From: Clusia tigrina
Lineage: Eukaryota > Arthropoda > Insecta > Diptera > Clusiidae
Direction of reading: 5' to 3'
Assembly: GCA_920105625.2 (NCBI GenBank)
Contig: CAKKTE020000188.1
Coordinates: forward strand, 250,001 to 314,000
DNA length: 64,000 nucleotides
Of the stretch, positions 21,537 to 31,647 are shown one piece after another. Position numbers and translations under genes: made by a program. The notes beneath the pieces are model-generated. The model searched no databases and was not told where the DNA came from. It saw nothing but the letters and a program-made list of their open reading frames with translations. How positions within the stretch are numbered: the first letter of the stretch is position 1; every line of letters starts with the position of its first letter.

Positions 21537-22172
21537 AACAAAGATAATATACTGAAAGACCTTTCATTGCTCTGTTGAGCGAAAATCAACATATTGAAAT
21601 GTATGGCAACCACATTGGAAAAATCATCGGCAATTTCACGAAGCATCATCGGCGCATTAACATATTAAATTATCGCATTATTAAATATTTATCTTAATCT
21701 TACTTGCTGTGTTTAATTTCGTGGTATCAAATCCCACATGTATGTTTACAGCTTTGGTAAAACCGGTTAGAAACGAAACGTGGATGATAAGATCAGGGCT
21801 CGCGCTCGAATTCGAGTAGAGAGTTAAACTCGCTCGAAGTACTTCTGCGAGTGAAAAAAAACGAGTATACTCTATTTTTCTATGCCACTCGAATAAGAGC
21901 GCATATGCTTTGCTCGATTTCGAGTGCGAGTAAAATACGCTCGAAATCGAGCAGATTATACTCCTGCCGAGTACTCTTTCAGTCTTTCTCATACAGTAGA
22001 AAAATAGAAGTTGTTTGTTTTTGCCGATTTGTGTGTGCGTGTGTGTGTGTGTGTAGTAGCAAAGACAATATACAGAAAGTCCTTTCATTGCTCTCTTGAG
22101 TGAGAATCAACATATTGAAATTGCTGGCAACCACATTGGAATTCAGATCGGCAATTTCACGAAGCAGTCGTG
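21537..22172. repeat. ~110-bp direct repeat pair with AAAGACAATATAC ends
   Basis: 21537-21648 and 22062-22172 share CCTTTCATTGCTCT, ATCAACATATTGAAAT, GGCAACCACATTGGAA and CGGCAATTTCACGAAGCA. Both start with a CAAAGAYAATATAC motif that also forms the arms of the MITE at 40111-40388. They lie about 525 bp apart in the same orientation, like two ends of a non-autonomous element. Confidence 0.7.
21912..21952. repeat. perfect 13-bp inverted repeat (CTCGA-rich)
   Basis: Arms GCTCGATTTCGAG (21912-21924) and CTCGAAATCGAGC (21940-21952) with a 15-nt loop. They sit in a 200-bp stretch dense in CTCGAA and CGAGT words (21790-21980). Confidence 0.85.
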
Positions 22173-22500
22173 AATATGTATTCATCGGCAGTCACACACA
22201 TGGCTATTGTTGTTTGCACATTCGTATGAATAATTTAGTGTGTTTGTGTGTGTGCTCACAGCAGAAGCGACTAATTTGAAATCAAATTTTTATTTTCTGT
22301 TCTGTGTGGCTGGGGTAAAATACCTTAGAATGAATTTTCTGTATGGCAAATGTTTTTTATACGGAAAGTGGAGCTTAAAACAAAGCATTTGTGGTTTTGC
22401 GTATAAGAAAGATTTGCCATGTCATGACGAAGCATAATGCGTGCATATTAGAACACTTGACAATATAAAATATATGCATACATACATATGTATGTATGCA

Positions 22501-22945
22501 AATTATGGTTTTTCACTTTATTTCTTAGTTTTTAAAAATTATTTAACTTAAGATACAAAGTAAAATTTAAGTTTTGGTCCGAGAAAGGCCTTCTATTATG
22601 AACGTCAAACTTTGGAAACCGCTAGTCGCGAAACTATACGAAAAACTGCAACTGTAAGCTCAGTGTCTCACTTTTATATCATATTTCTAATGCGCATTTG
22701 ATAATTCTATTTCATAATGTTTACAATATAATGTTTATGTTTATGCGCCCAATTTTAATTAACTTCTTTTTATTTATGTTTATCTATTTATGTTGATGCA
22801 ATATTCTAATTGTCATCAAATTCATTCGCTCTTAGCGGAATGATCTCATTTTTAAGATTCTATTGTATCTACGAGATGCGCCTTAAATTAATCTTTTGGA
22901 TATACTTTTGCATATGAAATTGTGTATTAAAATTGTAACTTAACT
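22501..22945 (-). repeat. errantivirus 3' LTR
   Basis: 445 bp, apparently identical or nearly so to 36836-37280 in every stretch compared. On the minus strand it begins AGTTAAGTTAC and ends CATAATT, the usual AGT...ATT errantivirus style. The very small divergence implies recent insertion. Confidence 0.95.
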
Positions 22946-22960
22946 CCCCTCTTTCTTTAG
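22946..22960 (-). promoter_or_regulatory. errantivirus polypurine tract
   Basis: The minus strand reads AAAGAAAGAGGGG immediately before the 3' LTR, the plus-strand primer site expected at this position. Confidence 0.8.
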
Positions 22961-22972
22961 AAGGAACGTCCC

Positions 22973-23056
22973 GTTTCTTCAATTAAAAGTTCTTGAATTC
23001 TTTTATTCAAATCTGTTTCATTAATTTCAATTTGCTTAAAATTTTTCTTTTTTAAA
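22973..23056 (-). pseudogene. env: env C-terminal tail fragment, cut off by BEL insertion
   Basis: A short open minus-strand reading of Lys, Glu and Ile-rich residues ends with a stop 27 bp before the 3' LTR. The polypurine tract follows. Its place fits the cytoplasmic tail of the envelope protein, separated from the rest by the BEL element at 23057-30275. The breakpoint is the TTAAA duplication. Confidence 0.6.
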
Positions 23057-23489
23057 TGTTGCACTCAGATAGAACTATTTATTTGATTAAAAAATATTTA
23101 TTTATTAACTTATGAAAACCACGTTAAACGAAAAATACGCAGCAGCATTCCTTAGCCAATTTTCACTTTTTATATATTTATTGTATAATTTATATTTAAT
23201 ATACTATGTTGGGCGCCGATCCACACTTGCCGCAATTCCAGAACAGACTGACTACCGCGCAAAGAGAGCAGCTGCCGCTGCTTCGTAGCCCCGCGCCAAA
23301 ATATGCCAGCAGATAAAGATGGCTTCCGCACAAATACGATATGCACCTGCCTCGACTGTTCTCTCGCTCTCCACCGCACAACACGTGCTTTCGCACCGTA
23401 CCGAACGATGGAACGCAGAGATAGACCGAAAACATGGTGCCCCAGGTACCAGGCGGAAGCCACCTGAACGTTAGGATTCGGAGTGAACA
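23057..23489 (-). repeat. BEL 3' LTR
   Basis: 433 bp matching 29843-30275 in the same orientation with no difference noticed. It is the downstream copy, as the ORF is on the minus strand. Confidence 0.95.
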
Positions 23490-24069
23490 TGCCGCCCCCC
23501 TTGCATTATTGCAAGAGAAGAACATATCCACGCCGGATCCCGTTCATACCCTTCATCAATGGAGGGTGGTTTGGTGCCCGAGGGCGCAACTTCAGGAAGC
23601 ATGCGCACCCCTCAATGCGGTGGCCCATCTGCTAACACATAGTGCAGATGATCTGCGGAGTAGGGCGTAGCTGCACCGGTCTCTTCGTAATACCCAGAAA
23701 GGGCGGAACAGCGCGGGATGGTTCCCGCCTGGTCTCTTCCTGACCTTGGTTTGGCGCTTTCGGAACCACGCAGCTAGGTGGCGCGCCGGTAATAGAGAGG
23801 TGGAGCTCGATGGGAAGTCGAATTTAGTTGACCTGGCCCGACGAGGTGCTGTTGGGTCCGGTGGCACCGCCATGGAGAGTGGAGGTGGTAGCATGGACAC
23901 ACTCGAACAACTGGCAGACAAAAAGCAGCATCCGTCAGAAAGCGAGTAGCGGGTCTTGTGCACCGCGCGGGCCGAAATCTGAGAAAATATCAAAAATTTA
24001 ATTAGTACAAGAAGGGAGTAGATATAAAAGAAAACATAAAAACTATAAATTAAAAAAGTACAAGGTACG
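23490..24069 (-). other. BEL 3' region with polypurine tract
   Basis: On the minus strand GCAAGGGGGGCGGCA abuts the 3' LTR (23490-23505), a good polypurine tract. The remaining ~560 bp is GC-rich, with ORFs that appear incidental. A diverged copy of the tract region occurs at 15225-15330 in the BEL remnant. Confidence 0.7.
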
Positions 24070-27000
24070 TTATACCCCTCCGCTGGTAGGAGGCGGCTCT
24101 TCTCCCGGTAGGATCACCATCTTCGTGATAGGTCGGGTTAGCATTCCTCGTGCGGTCCGCACATCCACAACACGCACTTTTCCGTCAGGACCAGGGTGCG
24201 TATCGGTGACCCTGCCCAGCCGCCATTCTTGAGGCGCTAGGTTGTCTTCCCGCACAACCACTAACTCACCCACCTTGACATTCACTTGAGCCGTTCGCCA
24301 CTTACTCCGCCGTTGACACTCGAGAAGGTATTCGTTTTTCCACCTGACGCTGAATTGATGGGCCAGCGCCTTCAGTTTTTGCCATCGGTTCAAAATTGAG
24401 AGAAAGGGGGTTGTATCCGGAGGCTCAGCTGGTGCCAACAGTGGCGCACCCACCAAGAAATGACCAGGCGTCAGCGCTTGGAGATCCGTGGGGTCTTCCG
24501 ACAGAGCGCTGATAGGCCTAGAATTAAGACACGCCTCGATGCGCGCTAAGAGAGTCACAAATTCTTCAAACGTGTACTTAAGTTGCCCTGCCATGCGTTT
24601 GAAATGGTGCTTGAAACTCTTGACCGCCGCTTCCCAAAGGCCCCCCATATGTGGAGCATGGGGGGGATTAAAATCCCACTCGATCTGAGTATGAAAGTGA
24701 CCCACCACGGTTCGGTCACGGATTTCGCGGAGCACCCGCTGGAAATCAAGCCTCAACGCCTTTTCCGCGCCCACAAAGTTCCGACCATTATCCGAGTGCA
24801 TTTTCAAAGGACATCCCCGGCGGGCGATAAACCGAGACAATGCCGCAAGGAAGGCAGGAGTACTCAAATCGGTAGTCGCCTCAAGGTGAACTGCTCTCGT
24901 AGCGAAGCATACAAAGATGCAGACGTACCCCTTCGTAACGTGGCATGCCCGCCCCTTATAGTGCTTGATATCAAACGGCCCCGCGAAATCAACTCCAGTA
25001 TGGGTAAAAGGACGTGAACACGTGGTACGTTCAACCGGAAGAGCTGCCATGAGCTGCTGTTGTCGACGCTTCTTCCACAGAATACATGTCTTACATTGGA
25101 GAATTGTGCTTTTAATGAGCGTTTTCGCTTTTGGAATCCAATATTGGGTCCGGATTAGCCGCAACATTAGTTGATTCCCCCCGTGTAGGGACACCTGATG
25201 GATGAACTTCACTATCAGACGAGTCAAATGACCGTAGTATGGCAGAATGATCGGGTGTCTCTCCGAAAATGGCAAATGTGTAGTGAGCGCCAACCGACCA
25301 TTTACGCGCAGAGTACCATCGGAGTGCACGAACGGATTCAGAGCCAAAAGCGAACTGGAGCTGGGTATCGGCTCCCGTGCCACAAGTGCGCTGTATTCTT
25401 TTGGGAAATACATTTTCTGCGCGAGCACAATAAGGCAAGTGGTCGTTTCAGTGATTTCTCCCCGAGTAAGCGGGGACCCCCTGTCAGGAGTCGTGTCCCG
25501 ATGTTTCACCGAACAGTGGCGCATAAAGCGGCGTACGAAACTCAACACTCGGAGGGCCCTAGAAAATGAGGAGAAGCGCAACATTGGGTCGTCCGCAGAG
25601 GACACATATACTACATGACACTTTGCAGGTCGTTGCTCTTCATCGGTTGCTAACACGTTTTCGTCCAACGGAGGCGGCCACCGTTTCCGCTCCTGCTGCA
25701 GCCAGGCCGGGCCTTCCCACCAGAGCCTGTTGTGGAGTAGTGCATCAGGTGCCACACCACGGCTAGCTAAATCTGCTGGGTTATCTTCTGAGCGGACATG
25801 ACGCCAGTTGTTCACACCTACTTTGCTGGTAATAGCAGTGACTCGATTCGCCACGAAGACTTTCCACACGTGGGGTGGCTTTCGCAGCCATGCCAACACA
25901 ATCGTAGAGTCGGACCAACAAAACAAGTTGTCATCTGAAATATTTAATAGAGGTTTGAGAGGGAAAATCAGCTCTGCTAAAAGTGTTGCCCCACATAGTT
26001 CTAAACGTGGAAGAGAGATAGTTCTCAATGGGGCCACCCGCGATTTCGCCACTAGCAAATGGGTAGAGATGGAATTGTCACCTTTACACCGAACGTAAAG
26101 GGCTGCAGCATATGCTAGCTGAGAAGCATCACAGAAGGCGTGGAACTCAATATCGCGATCAGGTGCAGATCGTACCCAGCGAGGCACGCGTACTTGGGAG
26201 ATTGCCTGATACTGCGATAAGAAGTGTGTCCACCTTGTTAAAGTGGTAGGAGTAAGTTGCTCGTCCCAACCTATTTGATCCAGCCATATCTGTTGCATCA
26301 AGATCTTAGCGGAGATGACAATAGGAGCCAACCATCCCGCTGGGTCAAACAGCTGTGCGATGACCGACAGGACCTTACGTTTGGTGTATACGGCAACGAT
26401 TGGCAAAGCTGCCACGTGGAAATAAAACCAATCCCCCCGCGCATTCCATCGAATACCCAAAGTGCGAGTGGTGCTGGTCTCCTCGAATTGGAGAAAATCT
26501 TCCCTAAGCAGATGCCCTGGAGGCAAACCGGATAAAATTTCTGTAGAATTTGCTGCCCACTTTCGCATTGAGAACCCGGCTGAATCCAAGCTCTCAATCA
26601 GCTCATCCCTAGTGCGAATGGCAGTAGCAATATCATGTGTACCCACTAGAGCGTCATCCACGTACATCGAATTACGTAGCACCTGAGAAGCCAATGGGAA
26701 CCTGCTCTCCATGTCGTCTGCCAATTGCAAAAGTGTCCTTATTGCAAGATAAGGAGCACAATTCACCCCGAAGGTGACCGTTTTCAATTCATAGTCAGAG
26801 ATATCGCTGTCGGGAGATTCCCTAAACACAATTCTCTGGTATGAAGCCTGGCTTGGCTCAACCAGAATCTGACGGTACATCTTTTGTATGTCCCCGTTCA
26901 GGACATAGCGAAACATACGCCACTGGATTATTAGCCGGGTCAGATCGGCTTGTAACACTGGCCCTGTGTGTAACACGTCATTCAAGCTGACCGTGTTGGA

Positions 27001-29358
27001 AGTCGCCTGTGAGGCATTGAACACCACGCGAAGTTTGGTGGTTGTACTCTCTGGCTTAATTACTGCATGATGTGGCAAGTAATAATGAGGCACAGGAGTT
27101 ACTGACGGCGGTGGAACCTTGCGCATGTGATTTAACGTCACGTATTCAAGTACCACCGCGTCGTATTGTCGCTTATCGGCCGGGCTCTTTACCAGCCGGG
27201 ACTCATTGCGCTCAAATTGCCGAAGGGCAATATAGCGCGACGCTCCTAGAGACTTCTCCGGAACAAACCCTTGTTTGAACGGCAGAGAGACTATGTATCG
27301 CCCCGTAGCATCCCGACGAGTAGTCTGGGAGTACAAATTAAGGCAGTCTTGATCAGTCTGGGACAGCTTTCGATCTTGCGGAGGCTGTTCCATTTCCCAG
27401 AACTGTCGTAGAAGGTGGTCGAGCGAAGCAGTTTCAGACACTTGCACGCGAGTTGTGAAAGTGGATATCCGTTTATCCGGCAGAGGCCCTGTAAGGATCC
27501 AGCCGAATACCGTTTCTTGGGCAATCAGTGACCCCACCACGTTGCGCCGCAACCCATCAAGCAAGACCTGAGGGTAAAGATCCCCTCCGATTAACAAATC
27601 TACTTGGGTGGAGTGTGAAGTGCTTGAATCGGCTAACCTGAAATGTCTCAGTTTGTGTTGCTCTCCTTTACTCAATAGGAGCGGCGGCAGTTCACCTGTC
27701 AGGGTAGGCAACACCAAAGCCGATACTTGGAGACGCACAGTGGCATCGTACCGCGACCCGATGGTGATATGACATGCTTTGGTAACGGTGCCAGCAAGGG
27801 TATTGCTGACCCCCGATACCTGGGCATGTACTGCGTGCGCCGGCAGCTTAAGGCGCTTTTGGAGGCGGTCCGAAACAAAGGACCCCTCAGAACCAGAATC
27901 TATCAGAGCCCGGGCTGTGTACCATACTCCTTGATGTTTTATCGTGACTAAGGCCGTACCCAAGATAACACGATTGGAGAGGCGGCCACTTGGATGACTT
28001 GGACTCGGCCCCGCCCTATCTGCCGGACGCGATACCTGCGCAGTGTGGTACGAAGACTTGGGTACGGGTGGATGGACCAGGGAGGAGCGTCCATTTGAAT
28101 TGGAGCGTCCCCTCCCCGATGTGGATGGTGGGTTTGGCGTCGCAGCGGTTGGACGACCCCGTGGCGAGTCCGTATGCAGCAGAGTGTGGTGCCGCTCCCG
28201 ACAGGTGGAGCACGAAAGGGAGCTGGGGCAATTTGCCACTCTATGTGAAGCTGACAAGCAATTCACACACAACCCGTGTTTGCGCACCAAGCCCCACCGA
28301 GCTGATACGGTGGCGGCCTGGAACGCAGGACAATTTCGCACCGAGTGTGTAGACCGCCTGCACACTTTGCACCCTTCCGGGGTAACACTTACTGGATGGG
28401 TTTGCACCCGTGCTGTTCGCGGTTGATTCGGCTGAACCCTTATTTGTGATGAAATGGAGCCTTGCGACCGGAGATCCGAAATCGCCTCGAGTGTGTGAAA
28501 CCGCAATGACAAGAAGTCATCCATCGCCTTCCATTCTGGAATATCTGCGCGGCCCCCCATGGTTTGTTCCCACAGGGACAGTGTGAGCTCAGGCAGCCGC
28601 ATGGAGCACAAGTATACTAAAATGGCATCCCAACTCGCAACGTCGATGCCGTAAGATGTCAGTGCAGCGATACAGTTACCAATGTCACGCTGTAGGCGTT
28701 TAATTTCCCCACCATCTTCTCTTCTAACCGGGTCAAGACCCAACAGTGTCTTCAATTGGTTGTTGATCTGGATGCGCTTGTTGTCGTAGCGCTCCAGTAA
28801 GTTTTCCCACACTTGCTGAAAACCCGCCTCAGTAATTGGAATTTTGGAGACAATTTCATGTGGTTCTCCCCGGGTCTTAAGGGACAAATGGTAGAATTTC
28901 TCCGCATTAGACAGCCGCGTGTTGTTAATGAACAGTGCTGTGAACATGTCACGGAACGTTGGCCATGCAGCATAACTCCCTTCAAAGGCAGGGATATCAC
29001 AAGGGGGTACGTGGATGCTGTGCGTCAATGATAAAAATGGCTCCCCTGTAGTAGGAACGGGAGTTGCCTGCTCTAAACGTTGTCTCACTTCCGCGATCAA
29101 AATACGACCCCGCTTAAAAGTATCAAAACTTGACTCGAACCGCTGTCCGATTGACTCTAACAGTGATTCACCGTCTTTCATGACCCGCGCCTCGGACATG
29201 GCAGTTATTTTTGCCGTTTTAAGCGAAGCCCACCGAGCATCCAATTCTGCTTCATCAAGTTGAAGTGATATAATGGAGTGACTTTCCGGCGAGCACCGTT
29301 CAAAACGACTTATGAACATCAGAAGTTCATCTGCCGCCGAAATATACGAGTCCACCAT
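24070..29358 (-). CDS. pol: BEL/Pao gag-pol polyprotein, intact
   Basis: 1762 aa in one uninterrupted frame, near the usual BEL length. In order: gag capsid-like region (~100-300, DUF1759 type); zinc knuckles from ~330 (CKVCRRSTHSVRNC, CVNCLSASHRVANC); aspartic protease with ALIDSGSEGSF at ~487; RT with NGDIQKMYRQI and the catalytic MYVDDALVG at ~899; RNase H (EFHAFCDAS); integrase zinc site HGGNQLM/CKTC at ~1393-1422; integrase core with D in GVDFAGPF (~1457), D in HSDNGRNF (~1523) and E in GLWEAAVK (~1576); and a C-terminal DUF5641-like domain (GELVVVREDN...W..GRV). All catalytic motifs look present. Base composition is GC-richer than the errantivirus around it. The start at 29358 is the first ATG of the frame. 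Confidence 0.95.
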   Translation of the reverse strand: MVDSYISAADELLMFISRFERCSPESHSIISLQLDEAELDARWASLKTAKITAMSEARVMKDGESLLESIGQRFESSFDTFKRGRILIAEVRQRLEQATPVPTTGEPFLSLTHSIHVPPCDIPAFEGSYAAWPTFRDMFTALFINNTRLSNAEKFYHLSLKTRGEPHEIVSKIPITEAGFQQVWENLLERYDNKRIQINNQLKTLLGLDPVRREDGGEIKRLQRDIGNCIAALTSYGIDVASWDAILVYLCSMRLPELTLSLWEQTMGGRADIPEWKAMDDFLSLRFHTLEAISDLRSQGSISSQIRVQPNQPRTARVQTHPVSVTPEGCKVCRRSTHSVRNCPAFQAATVSARWGLVRKHGLCVNCLSASHRVANCPSSLSCSTCRERHHTLLHTDSPRGRPTAATPNPPSTSGRGRSNSNGRSSLVHPPVPKSSYHTAQVSRPADRAGPSPSHPSGRLSNRVILGTALVTIKHQGVWYTARALIDSGSEGSFVSDRLQKRLKLPAHAVHAQVSGVSNTLAGTVTKACHITIGSRYDATVRLQVSALVLPTLTGELPPLLLSKGEQHKLRHFRLADSSTSHSTQVDLLIGGDLYPQVLLDGLRRNVVGSLIAQETVFGWILTGPLPDKRISTFTTRVQVSETASLDHLLRQFWEMEQPPQDRKLSQTDQDCLNLYSQTTRRDATGRYIVSLPFKQGFVPEKSLGASRYIALRQFERNESRLVKSPADKRQYDAVVLEYVTLNHMRKVPPPSVTPVPHYYLPHHAVIKPESTTTKLRVVFNASQATSNTVSLNDVLHTGPVLQADLTRLIIQWRMFRYVLNGDIQKMYRQILVEPSQASYQRIVFRESPDSDISDYELKTVTFGVNCAPYLAIRTLLQLADDMESRFPLASQVLRNSMYVDDALVGTHDIATAIRTRDELIESLDSAGFSMRKWAANSTEILSGLPPGHLLREDFLQFEETSTTRTLGIRWNARGDWFYFHVAALPIVAVYTKRKVLSVIAQLFDPAGWLAPIVISAKILMQQIWLDQIGWDEQLTPTTLTRWTHFLSQYQAISQVRVPRWVRSAPDRDIEFHAFCDASQLAYAAALYVRCKGDNSISTHLLVAKSRVAPLRTISLPRLELCGATLLAELIFPLKPLLNISDDNLFCWSDSTIVLAWLRKPPHVWKVFVANRVTAITSKVGVNNWRHVRSEDNPADLASRGVAPDALLHNRLWWEGPAWLQQERKRWPPPLDENVLATDEEQRPAKCHVVYVSSADDPMLRFSSFSRALRVLSFVRRFMRHCSVKHRDTTPDRGSPLTRGEITETTTCLIVLAQKMYFPKEYSALVAREPIPSSSSLLALNPFVHSDGTLRVNGRLALTTHLPFSERHPIILPYYGHLTRLIVKFIHQVSLHGGNQLMLRLIRTQYWIPKAKTLIKSTILQCKTCILWKKRRQQQLMAALPVERTTCSRPFTHTGVDFAGPFDIKHYKGRACHVTKGYVCIFVCFATRAVHLEATTDLSTPAFLAALSRFIARRGCPLKMHSDNGRNFVGAEKALRLDFQRVLREIRDRTVVGHFHTQIEWDFNPPHAPHMGGLWEAAVKSFKHHFKRMAGQLKYTFEEFVTLLARIEACLNSRPISALSEDPTDLQALTPGHFLVGAPLLAPAEPPDTTPFLSILNRWQKLKALAHQFSVRWKNEYLLECQRRSKWRTAQVNVKVGELVVVREDNLAPQEWRLGRVTDTHPGPDGKVRVVDVRTARGMLTRPITKMVILPGEEPPPTSGGV

Positions 29359-29842
29359 TTTGCGGAACTTATGCGCTTGCGAACGCAGCTCAATATTGGC
29401 TTATATGCACCTCCGAACGCAACCGCACTGAAACCACGCCCAACACTTATCGTTTAAACGCACTGCGACAGAAGGGCCCACAATGTTCAGGAAACCAATT
29501 GCTGTAACCGGCCCTGCTTCACAAAAGAAATAGAGACAGCAGCTGATCGCATGAGCCACTGACCTACTTTTCTTATTCTGCTTTCTGCATTAGCCACCAG
29601 TACCTAAAAACGGCGATAATGCAGCGAAGACAACAACAGCGCAATGGTTTCAATAGTCAGCAGCGCCGACAGAGCACAAACACCCGAACGCACGGCAAAC
29701 CCAACCGAAACACAAAAAATAATTAATTTGTGTATAATCAAATTTAAATTATTGTTTGTTTATAATAATAATATTTTTAATTCGATTAAAACAATCGACA
29801 CTTACCAAAAACCGGATTCTTATCCGGCTCGAAGGACCAAAA
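29359..29842 (-). promoter_or_regulatory. BEL leader and primer binding site
   Basis: The minus strand directly after the 5' LTR reads TTTTGGTCCTTCGAGCCGGA (about 29841-29822). The TGGTCCTTCGAGCCGG motif is a common BEL/Pao primer site; I do not assign the tRNA. The remaining ~450 bp to the ATG is untranslated leader. Confidence 0.6.
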
Positions 29843-30275
29843 TGTTGCACTCAGATAGAACTATTTATTTGATTAAAAAATATTTATTTATTAACTTATG
29901 AAAACCACGTTAAACGAAAAATACGCAGCAGCATTCCTTAGCCAATTTTCACTTTTTATATATTTATTGTATAATTTATATTTAATATACTATGTTGGGC
30001 GCCGATCCACACTTGCCGCAATTCCAGAACAGACTGACTACCGCGCAAAGAGAGCAGCTGCCGCTGCTTCGTAGCCCCGCGCCAAAATATGCCAGCAGAT
30101 AAAGATGGCTTCCGCACAAATACGATATGCACCTGCCTCGACTGTTCTCTCGCTCTCCACCGCACAACACGTGCTTTCGCACCGTACCGAACGATGGAAC
30201 GCAGAGATAGACCGAAAACATGGTGCCCCAGGTACCAGGCGGAAGCCACCTGAACGTTAGGATTCGGAGTGAACA
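29843..30275 (-). repeat. BEL 5' LTR
   Basis: 433 bp, the upstream copy of the LTR at 23057-23489. It should contain the promoter; no TATA box is claimed. Confidence 0.95.
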
Positions 30276-30280
30276 TTAAA

Positions 30281-30373
30281 TATGATTTAATTCTGTTATG
30301 TATTAACAATATTGCAAAAATTATCGATAATATAACAATAGTCCAAATTACAAAATATGTTGATCTATCATTT
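30281..30373 (-). pseudogene. env: env transmembrane-anchor segment in a shifted frame
   Basis: Just after the stop of the main env ORF, another minus-strand frame encodes a run of about 18 hydrophobic residues (Ile, Val, Leu, Phe, Trp), then a short basic stretch. This is the expected membrane anchor of an envelope protein. A frame break near 30375 uncouples it from the ectodomain, and the BEL insertion cuts it from its tail. Confidence 0.6.
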
Positions 30374-31624
30374 TCATAATTCTAAATATTCTGTAATTTC
30401 ATATTCATGTATTGAAATTGTTTTTAAATAATTTACAATTCTAGTTGTTGGGTTTTCATAGGTTACATTATCAATCTTTGTATAATTATCAAATACAATT
30501 AAATAGATTCCATTTACAATATGACCATCTATTAAATGTTTTCCTGATGCTAATATTGCGCCATCTCTTAATATTTCAATATATTTATTTTCTTCAATAA
30601 TTTTCTGACATTTTCCATTTTTCAAGTTTAATATATCAATCAAACATGTATTATTATTATTTTGAGTATTATTTTTACAATAAGTGTTTCTTATCTCAAG
30701 TTTACAATTATTAACATTTACATATTCATTATTACAATTTGCAATCTGTTTTTCAATATTCAATTTTCCTCCTTTCTGAGCTATTGCTCTTGTTTCGTAT
30801 AGTTTACAAATATTTTCGACAATTGGATACTTAATATATATTACAACCACATCTTTATTTTGAACAATTTTAAAATTTGAAGCATCAATTAAATCTGTTA
30901 GAGTGATCCTTTCATGTTCTGAATTAATTATTTCTTTAATTTCTTTTATATTCAAAATTGCTGGATTCAATATGTTCACTTTGGCTAAAGTTATAGTTTG
31001 AATCAAATTATGCAGTTCGTTTATTAAAATAGTATTTCTTTGTTTAATTATTTTGACCATTCTAGAACTTTCTTTAAAGTTATTAACTACTTGAGTTAAT
31101 TCTGTTACTGCTTTAAATAGTTGTGAATTAATCACAAATTGTTTATTATTATTCTGCACTAATTCATTTAATTTATTTTGAACTGATATAAAATCATCAT
31201 GGTCAGGTGTTCCAGCTATCCATTTCCAAATTGTGCCTAATTCATTTATACCTCTTTTATTTCTAGCATTTACTTTATCAGGTATTTCTAATTGCTTCAA
31301 TAACGTTTCAATTATATTCAATTCTAAATTGATTTCAAAAATATTATCACTCTCTGGATCAAATTCTTCGTATGAAATGTAATATAGGTTTTGTTTACTA
31401 TCAATATCAAAACTAGTATATGTGTGGTTACTTAATAATTTTCTTGTTTCCATTAATATCTCGTTATAATAAGTTAAATTTGTAATATGAAATATATTAC
31501 CAAAATCATTATAAATGGCAACTTCACCATATTCAATTAGTACGTAATCCTCTCTTGTATAATCAATAATTTCAGTAGCCTTTATATAAGGCAGCATAAC
31601 GATTAAAAACAACGTTAGGTACAT
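30374..31624 (-). pseudogene. env: errantivirus envelope protein, truncated
   Basis: 416 aa beginning with a signal-peptide-like hydrophobic stretch (residues 1-16). A furin-type site RNKR lies near residue 125, followed by the GTIWKWIAGTPD segment characteristic of insect errantivirus env. Several N-x-S/T sites and Cys residues lie in the C-terminal half. In the family this is a membrane glycoprotein. The frame closes at 30374 just before the membrane anchor. pol lies 23 bp upstream; such env genes are normally read from a spliced RNA. Confidence 0.9.
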
Positions 31625-31647
31625 TTTCTGAAAAATAAAATCAATTA

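Larger units (their letters stand above)
21346..22496. other. copia LTR remainder and repeat-bearing intergenic DNA
   Basis: No coding sequence recognised. It contains a short (TA)n at 21430-21451, a ~110-bp direct repeat pair and a perfect hairpin, described separately, and a GT microsatellite at 22030-22052. Confidence 0.5.
23052..30280 (-). mobile_element. BEL/Pao LTR retrotransposon nested in the errantivirus
   Basis: 433-bp LTRs (23057-23489, 29843-30275) start TGTTGC and end GAACA. They are flanked by a 5-bp duplication TTAAA at 23052-23056 and 30276-30280. One long open gag-pol ORF lies between them, with a purine-rich tract next to the 3' LTR. LTR copies look identical in all segments compared, so it is young and could be autonomous. 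Confidence 0.95.

Noticed and set aside
23434..23993. Overlapping ORFs on both strands in the BEL 3' region, and the antisense ORFs across 24.4-29.3 kb
   Set aside because: Shadows of GC-rich BEL sequence with no domain; the minus-strand polyprotein explains the conservation.
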